Shown in pieces: positions 57,128-64,000 of a stretch of DNA of 64,000 bases. A program made the position numbers and the translations under genes. The notes beneath the pieces were generated by a model. It saw only the letters and a list, made by a program, of their open reading frames with translations, made no database searches and was not told the origin of the DNA. Position 1 is the stretch's first letter. Every line of letters starts with the position of its first letter. Origin of the DNA: Nicotiana tabacum. Taxonomy: Eukaryota; Streptophyta; Magnoliopsida; Solanales; Solanaceae. The stretch lies in contig NC_134081.1 of NCBI RefSeq assembly GCF_000715075.1, positions 65,801,653-65,865,652 of the forward strand, written 5' to 3'.

Positions 57128-59169
57128 TCAACCACGAAATACTTTCCTTCTTGCTTCTGCAACATAATCCCATGGTATAACTTTAGACTTATAAGACGGT
57201 ATAGGTGCTACCATCACGGTGAAGGGTGTTGTTACTTCAACCTCAAATGGAGTTGGTGCAGCTACATCAACTTTAATTGGTGCTTGAGTTTGTACCATGA
57301 TAGGTGTGAGAGTGACTGGAGATGTTTCAGGATTATCCCCTTCTCGAATGAGTCCAATTGACCCCTCTGAGTCCCATTCTTCATCGGTCTCTATCATGTT
57401 TACCCCTCCGCCCCTGTGATCTGGGAGAGGATTGTTACAGACATTAGGTGCAGCCTCATTTGCTTGTATGATTTTGGTGTCAATTAATGACCTTTCATGC
57501 CTGAGTGATAGGCACATGTCTTATTTAGATTGACCCATTGAGAGGAATTTTCCATGTCGACAGCGAGAATGGGAGTGATATAACTGGAAACCTTAAGTCT
57601 CTCGTACAATTGGTCTACAGGTTCAACAATTGGGGTGTATTGTCTGGGTGGTCTACGGTCAAAATTTGGTCTAGGTTTTTGGTAGTTTTGGCTGGCTGGC
57701 GGTGAGTGATAATATACCAGCTGGGTGTTATAAGTGTGGTAGGTAGTGGTGGGTTGTGGATATCTAGGAGGTGAAGGCTGATATGTGGGTGGAGATGTTT
57801 GGTATGTAATAGGAGATCTTGGACCTTGGACTACCATCACGGCCCCTACTTCTTTCTTCTTGGATATACCCCCTGACTGCAATGCTTTGTTTGTAGCCTG
57901 TAATGCCTCAAAATTAGTTACCATTCCGCTCTTGATCCCTTCTTCAATCTTTTCCCCTAGCTTGATGATGTCAGAGAATTTGTGGTTCTCGATAACCATC
58001 AACCTTTCATAGTATTGTGGATCCTGGGCCCGGACGAAGAACTTGTTCATTTGCTCTTCTTCCAATGTCGGCCTTACTTTCGCGGCTTCTGATCTCCATC
58101 GAGTAGCATACTCGCGGAAAGTCTTTGTTGGCTTCTTCTTGAGATTCTGTATATAGAAGACGTCTGGTACATTCTCTGTATTAAACCTGAATCGATCCAT
58201 GAAATCTGATGCCATGCTTACCCAACTAACCCACTTCTTGGGATTTTGACTGATGTACCAAGATAGGGCGTCCCCAGTGAGACTTCTCATGAATAGCTTC
58301 ATGTGAATCCTCTCATCCTTCCCAACTTCTACGAGCTTGTCATAGTATGTCCTTAGATGCACCTTTGGGTCACCTGTTCTGTCCAACATCTCGAACTTAG
58401 GAGGTTTGTAATCCTCTAACAGTTCTACGTCTGGCTGAATACACAGATCTTCATAATTTAAACCCTCAATGCCTTTACCCCCTTCGACACCCTCGACTCG
58501 GCTTGTGAGCTTCTTAAGTTCCTCTGCCATATTCTTGATGAGCAGGTCCTTCTAGGTGGATTCCGGTGTGTATGGGGTTTGTTGAGTGGGGTGAGGTAGG
58601 GTTTCTACATATATGGGGTTGTTTTGGTGGATGCCGGGAGTTTGAGTGTAGTGGTGATCATTGGTTGAGTTCTGCGTATCGGGGGTAGGTTGCGGCATAT
58701 TTTGAGAAGTATGGTAGGTAGTAGTTTATGGATACTGAGTCGGAAGATGTTGGTTTTGAGGAGGAGTTGGCACTGGTGGAGGGTTAGGATTTTGAGGAGG
58801 TGTGGCGTATTGATGAAGTGCAGGAGGGTTTTGTGGGTGTTGGTTTGGTGTGTTTTGAGGAGGTGCTGGATTTTGGGTGTTCTGTTGGTTAATATCCGGG
58901 ACGTTTAAGGTGAGGGAGAGGTTTGCCAAGTTGCGGACCTGCTCAAGTTCCCCTTGCAATTCCAGTATTTTCTGCTCCAACCGTAGAATCAAATCATTTT
59001 GTGCCGGAGTACTCCGACCATCTGAAGTTTCAACATTTTCCACATGCACAGCGTTATCTTTCCTGATACCGCTCATATCGTCCATCTTAGCCTTTCCCTT
59101 ACTTTTAGGATCACTTGGAGGAGAAGGAGGTGGACCTCTTGATCTGGTATGATATGATGATGATGCCAG
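57128..59169 (-). pseudogene. Ogre gag
   Basis: Minus-strand gag. The start is probably 59169, where CTG replaces ATG before ASSSYHTRSRGPPPSPP. It is followed by a coiled-coil-like stretch (ILRLEQKILELQGELEQVR, 59000-58940) and a Pro/Gln/Asn-rich spacer with two stops (to 58550). The capsid-like domain lies in 58530-57484 (KPPKFEMLDRTGDPKVHLRT, LFMRSLTGDALSWYI, FREYATRWRSEAAKV). It ends in a Cys/His motif CAYHSGMKGH (about 57516) where a frameshift moves the reading frame; the remaining tail (57517-57128) includes PWDYVAEARRK. The 348-codon core is the longest intact open frame in the window. Confidence 0.85.
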
Positions 59170-59513
59170 TATGCACGAACCAACCTTAGGGGATGGGAAT
59201 AATCAAAACAAAGAAAAGCAAAAAGGTAAACAAGTCAGTAGGGGATTTTGGAAGGATATTTGCAGTATTTAAACATGTATTGCAGAATTATAAATTTGCG
59301 TCCTAATTTTGGGGACCTCATTGTGCCTAAGGTAGGCCTAGCGACACATAGATTTGGAGAAACTTGATGCCAATAATTGCCTCATTTCATTAATGTAATA
59401 GATAGATCAAACCTGTAAAATGACAATAATTAAAAGATTTGCTAGTGGGATTTGCCTTATTACAATCAATTTCTAAAACGACTTTGGAAAAGCAAATAAA
59501 AAGCAATTCTATT
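59170..59513. other. Spacer between Ogre ORF1 and gag
   Basis: AT-rich, with no ORF that I recognise and no repeats. In Ogre elements ORF1 and gag-pol are separate reading frames, and this is the gap between them. Confidence 0.6.
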
Positions 59514-61099
59514 CTATTTGGTCCCGCAGGGACCCTCTCCAAGCTTGGCCTTCTTGGCCCCATCGATCAGATTCCCCAGGTCGCGCATGTCCAGCAGCAG
59601 ATACGCCCTTGCTAGGTGTCCTCCTTCGTTGCCCTCTGCATTCTGACAATCCACGATCCTTTTCCTCATCTTCCTTTCAAGTTCCATCAGACCCTGCTCT
59701 AAGTACTTCAACCTCTCTGTTGATTTTGTAGCAACTTCCTCCATTCATTAATTGATTCCATGTCTATCTTGTGTTGTTCCAAATGTCTGGCTTTAGACTC
59801 AAGGATTCTCTTGCGCAACCTCTTGTATTTTACTTGTGCTTCAGCAGCATTGTCTATGACCCTGTTTCCTTGATCGATCCCTGGTTTGACTTCTCCTGCT
59901 ATGTCATCATCCAACCATGATAGGTAGAAATACACATGACCGGCGTGGTACCGATCTGGTTCGATGGTATCCTTTTTCACAATAATCTTCAGATGCCACA
60001 TGTGTTGGGCCTCACGCTTGAATGGAATGGCACCACCCTAAAAGTCTTCTTTGTAGTGAACCATCTTAGAAACTCGCGGTATGACTTGTTTTCTCCCAGC
60101 TTGTCGCATGACCTTGATAGGAGCATAAGGATAGATACCCCTCAACCCGATCAGCACTGAGTGAGGAACATCCCTAGACCTGATGATGAACTCGCTAGTA
60201 GGGAACCACTCGAACATCCAATGGACCTTGTCATCAGTCAAATTGCTAAAGAAGTGTACCCAATCCACGGTGTTTTCCGGTTGTGCAAACCTATCTGGGA
60301 TGAAAGTCATTCTTTTTGGATGGTGAAAGGCTATGTGGTCATTCCATGGTCACCGCGGAAATTCTTGACGGTACTGTCCTCTTTGAAGATGCTCCAACAA
60401 CCATATTTGCAGTAACAAATTATAACCCTTAAAACGTCTGAATCCCTTCTTACAACGGTCCAAAGCTCGGTATATCTCTGCCACGATCATTAGGACAATA
60501 GTGTAAGAATGTCCCTCAATCCCTTCTATTAAGGTCGTGGTAACCATAGCCAAATGAGTGTGAATCCTGTCTCCTTGAATTGGAAATACTATCATATCTA
60601 GAAATCAGATGATGAATACAAAAACCCGACGATGAGTCCAACCTAGAGAAGTGGTGGAAAACTCATCATGATAGATATGGTAGGATGTGTTGTTCCCATA
60701 ACACTCGTAGAGGAAGTCAAAAAGTATGTAGGACTTCTTCAGGCAGACTAACTCGTCATTCTTTCTAAGACCCATCATTTTCAGAAATCCCCTAGAAGTA
60801 CGATTTTCCCGTACCAGCAGACCAGGGCTATCCCAGGGTAGCCCGGCAAAACCTCCTATTTCCTCAAGAAGGGGAGTCATCTCTATGTTACCAAAACGGA
60901 AAACAACCCTCTTTGCATCCCAGAACATAGTAGCAGCCTCGATCAGTACATTGTTTGGATGAATGTCCAGCAAATAAGGTAAATTTCCAAGATTTCTTCT
61001 CACATGGTTTTTGTCGCTTGGCGAGAAATTTTTCCACCAGTCTAGCAATAGAGGTGAGATACTTCGGACCATGCCGAACCTGGGGACTTCGTGCCTCAT
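59514..61099 (-). pseudogene. Ogre ORF1
   Basis: The extra frame upstream of gag that distinguishes Ogre elements. On the minus strand it reads MRHEVPRFGMVRSISPLLLD, WKNFSPSDKNHVRRNLGNL, LLEEIGGFAGLPWDSP and, further on, MIVAEIYRALDRCKKGF, FIPDRFAQPENTVDWV and SWLDDDIAGEVKPGIDQG. It ends in a coiled-coil-like tail (ERLKYLEQGLMELERKMRKR, up to 59514). Three in-frame stops (60605-60607, 60350-60352 and 60038-60040) and one frameshift (59708-59744) break a product of about 530 residues. It resembles a plant domain of unknown function seen in many dicot proteins (possibly the family called DUF7745; from memory, not searched). Function unknown; the start codon is uncertain because the frame is open a little upstream. 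Confidence 0.75.
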
Positions 61100-61908
61100 T
61101 TCTACGAAACAAACAAAGTTATCCCCTTCCCCCTCCGGGTTTGACTACTTACACATTAATGATTAGCATATCGGCACGTTTTCTCCAAATAATGCACATA
61201 TCATGATCGTGACCGTTGGGATTATGGAAATCCCGATGGACTTTGGACAAGGCTTTACTTAGAGAGTTATTATACGGACAACATTCTAACTCATGCTAGG
61301 TTTGGACATGATGCATGCATTGTTAACATCAGAGTAGGGTTTTCTATAGAAGTCTAGACCGGTACCCTCAAGCGGACAACTTGAGAGGGAAAGGCACGGA
61401 ACCGTCGCCTGCACCACTGATCGACTAGTTTTACCGCAAATAAGCCTTTCCAAATTTAAAAGGGTGATATAGGAAGAGCGCGGACACTCATCAATTGCTG
61501 CTATGGTATTAATTGCGCACGAGTGGAATATGATGCAGAGCAGGTAATTATGCAAAAAATAAAACAACACATTGTCAAGTATTTTGCATGATGAAAGCGA
61601 TAAATGCAGTATTTAATAAATGTAAAGATAGGAAAGAGAGAAAAACAAAGAAGGAGTTAGTTCGCATAACAGAAAAATTATAATAAAGCGGTGAAAGGGG
61701 TAGGGAATGGGAAAGACATAAAGATTGAAGCCAACGAACAAGGTTAAACGAAAAGTTGCATGTAAATTTATGTAAAAGGGAAAATAGGGAAGGGGGTGTG
61801 CATGTAGCAAATAAACGGTGAATTTGAGCATAAAATAATAAAGACACGCTTATAGAGGGAGACTAATTCACAAAGACCAAGTTCATTATGGTAAGAGCCT
61901 AAGGATAT
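61100..61908 (-). mobile_element. Ogre 5' untranslated leader
   Basis: About 800 bases from the primer site to ORF1, AT-rich, no convincing ORF. The minus-strand ORFs at 61286-61974 are unsupported. Confidence 0.7.
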
Positions 61909-61925
61909 CCGCAGCAGAGTCGCCA
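61909..61925 (-). other. Arg-tRNA-type primer-binding site of the Ogre element
   Basis: The complement reads TGGCGACTCTGCTGCGG, next to the LTR end GGGCGCGACAACA. Ogre elements are known to use an Arg-tRNA primer with the site TGGCGACTCTGCTGG; the match is 14 of 15 or better. Confidence 0.85.
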
Positions 61926-64000
61926 TGTTGTCGCGCCCCCTTTTTCTTGTGAAATCAGGTTTCGACATTGACAACTCTTTTAAAAAAGGGAGGAAGAGTT
62001 ATTAAAAGAGAGTCGCGACCTAACGGATTAAGGTGTGTTAGGGCACCTATTTCAAATGACTCAGGTTTACTAGTTTGCATCTCCAAAGATCGGGTAAGGG
62101 CTCAAATTACCTTGAGGAGAAGGTGTTAGGTACTCCTCGAGGTCCAGAACGGTGGGTCCTGGCCGAACTTAAATGATGTGAATTAGTCTAAGGGAGAAGA
62201 GAAACATAAAGAAAGAATTATTTTAACAGGAGTGGGGGTCCTAAGGTTTTTAGCCTAAAGGATCACCCGTGCAACATAAATAATACTTCGTAACTTCCCC
62301 AAGATGGGGGTGTTACTCATATTATTCAGCGGGCACAGACTATCATCTCCTGCTACCCGATTACTATCTTTAAGTTCTTTATCTTAAGTGCTCTAGTCAA
62401 TTCTAAATCGTACCCTATGCGTGCACTACCCGTCCCTTGCCTATGGCCCAGGAGGCATTTGGACCTCTATTTTCGGATGGTTCTAGACATAGCTTAGATT
62501 GCTCAAAAATGATAAAAACTAGGCGACATACAAAACAAATTGGACTTTCATGTAAAAGCAAATAAGGGATCACGTTAGCCTCCACACTTAGACATCAAAT
62601 GCACGCCAAACTGATTAGCATTGACAATTGCAGATTTTAATAAGTTAAGGTTGCAGAACCCTATAGGCAGGATCTCTATGGAACACTGAATTTAATGAGC
62701 AGACATACGTAAATGCTTTTTCTCTTAATACAATTTCTAAAACCCACATAATTGCATACTGATTGTAGGTATAAGTTGATTAAAACCTATAGGAATGATG
62801 TCTAGGTGATTCATGCAGTAACTAACAATGGTAATCACATGAATATGTTCAGAATTGCTTAATCGAGTCCTATAGGCATGGTTTCTAGAATGGTAATTAG
62901 CACAGTGTTGAAAACTCTTAAAGAAACGAGCAGGGCGATAATTAAAACGGATTCAGACTCTATAGGCATGATTTCTAGAATTAAAATTGATTTTATATCC
63001 TATAGGCATGATTTCTATAATTAAAAACTGATTTTAGATCCTATAGGCATGGCATCTAATTTGTAGATTAAACCGTAGGTAAATAGAATCCTATACACAC
63101 ATTGAGATATCATTCAATATCCTATAAGCATGGTTTCTAACAAGTAAAAGCAGAACACATTTGAACCAAATAAAGAACCTATAGGCAGGATTTCTAACGC
63201 ATATTTGAGCAAGGTAATGAACCTATAGGCAGGATTTCTACCCATTTCAATACAAGTGTAAGATAAAACCCCTTTCTCAATTTCACTAATACCCCAAAAT
63301 GTTATTACAAGAATTATTACAGACCAGAATGAATGGAATAAATTACAAAGTAGAATAACTATAGTGAGCCTACAGCAGGCCTAAAGATATACCCAGCCAA
63401 GCCAAGCCTTCATTCTCATGGCTCATAACAGCCCAAAATTACATCTTCATGGACATAAAGCAGACAGGAATTAAGTGATTCACCCAGTGGGCATAAAACA
63501 GAGTTGAGCATATAGAACCAAGACCCTAGTGTGTTAGAGTTCCCAAGGGCTTCAAGAACCCAGGCCAGTGCTCGCACTAGGGAGGTTAACAGAGATAATT
63601 CAGTGGAGAGACTAGGGACCAAGTCCTAGTGTGTCAGATTTCATAAGGGTCTCAAATGAACCCTGAGCAGTGCTCACACTAGGGAGGTCAAAGGACATAA
63701 CCTACGTAGCCTTGGCTTTCAGCCGGCTAAGAATGGGATTCAAAGAGCTTAGGTGACAAGTGAAAGAAGGGACCAAAGTTGAGAAACATGAATTAAGGGA
63801 TTTAAACAGACACGACCAAATTGAGCAAACAAAGCAAACAGTTGAATAAATCACAGAACTTTAAAAAAGCAAGCTGAATGTAAACTGAGAAATAGGTCCC
63901 ACACTTAGCGCAGAAGCAGTCATATGCTAAAAAGAAGTTGAGAAAAGAACATGTTTGCAGGATTGACAAAGATTGTTGTGCACAGGTGCAAAACAGGTTA
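61926..64000 (-). mobile_element. Ogre element 5' LTR, partial
   Basis: The last roughly 2.07 kb of the 5' LTR on the minus strand, ending at 61926 with the intact terminus (complement TGTTGTCGCGCCC) and continuing past the window edge. It is collinear with 48107-50120 with small indels and about 5% substitutions by eye, including the nine CCTATAGG motifs at 62660-63245. Confidence 0.9.
62655..63245. repeat. Spaced CCTATAGG motif array, second LTR copy
   Basis: Nine copies near 62661, 62788, 62872, 62961, 63001, 63046, 63121, 63181 and 63224, in the same order and spacing as in the left LTR. Confidence 0.85.

Noticed and set aside
57785..59152. Plus-strand ORFs opposite Ogre gag and spacer
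   Set aside because: Antisense shadows of the gag frame and of its Pro/Gln-rich spacer.
61286..61974. Minus-strand ORFs in the Ogre leader as a further gene
   Set aside because: Short overlapping frames in the untranslated leader, hydrophobic low-complexity composition, no similarity to known Ogre proteins.

Overview
The window is repeat-dense plant nuclear DNA. I find no host protein gene, rRNA, tRNA or CRISPR array that I can support. Nearly every base belongs to long-terminal-repeat (LTR) retrotransposons in various states of decay. The families point to a dicot, most likely Solanaceae (Nicotiana/Solanum-like): Tekay/Del-type Ty3-gypsy chromoviruses with 2.5-3.3 kb LTRs starting TGTAACGACC and a Met-tRNA primer site (TGGTATCAGAGC), an Ogre/Tat element with an Arg-tRNA primer site (TGGCGACTCTGC) and an extra ORF1, an Athila-like element with an Asp-tRNA primer site, and a Tourist-like MITE. 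The species assignment is inference.

Layout (letters used throughout). 1-3516: 5' end of element C (minus), inserted into the 5' LTR of element D. 3517-10165: element D (plus), which has an LTR, a primer site, a 3.3 kb internal domain without recognisable gag-pol, and a 3' LTR. 10166-14448: unclassified AT-rich repeat DNA with a MITE, then Athila-like remnant F (minus). 14449-16529: LTR pieces G and H (plus). 16530-19368: LTR and 3' tail of element I (minus). 19369-30548: a rearranged block. LTR J (minus) is broken at 22157 and its missing start lies inverted at 27252-27730 (M). A chromovirus pol half plus 3' LTR (K, plus) and a gag-protease half plus 5' LTR (L, minus) are the two halves of one element. 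Reversing 22158-27730 mends both. 30549-35555: element O (minus), whose 3 kb internal domain is homologous to that of D. 35556-39030: 5' LTR and leader of element B (plus). 39031-48109: element A (plus), the best-preserved chromovirus: LTR, primer site, gag, protease, RT, RNase H, integrase, chromodomain, polypurine tract and a truncated 3' LTR. 48107-64000: an Ogre element (minus) with a 4.3 kb LTR, a 3' UTR carrying a 1.1 kb tandem array, a polyprotein with most of RT-RNase H-integrase deleted, gag, ORF1, primer site and the start of its other LTR, which runs off the window.

None of the elements looks able to make a full set of proteins. All show stops, frameshifts, lost start codons or lost catalytic residues, and many premature stops are of the CAG to TAG or CGA to TGA type expected from decay of methylated cytosine. 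The most interesting points are the inferred 5.6 kb inversion that explains four broken ends at once, the conserved but apparently non-coding internal domain shared by D and O, the Ogre 3'-UTR array whose submonomers keep a stem through paired changes, and palindromic CGCA-NNN-TGCG clusters and CACGTG arrays that recur in LTRs of different families. All identities are judged by eye; no alignment or database search was run.
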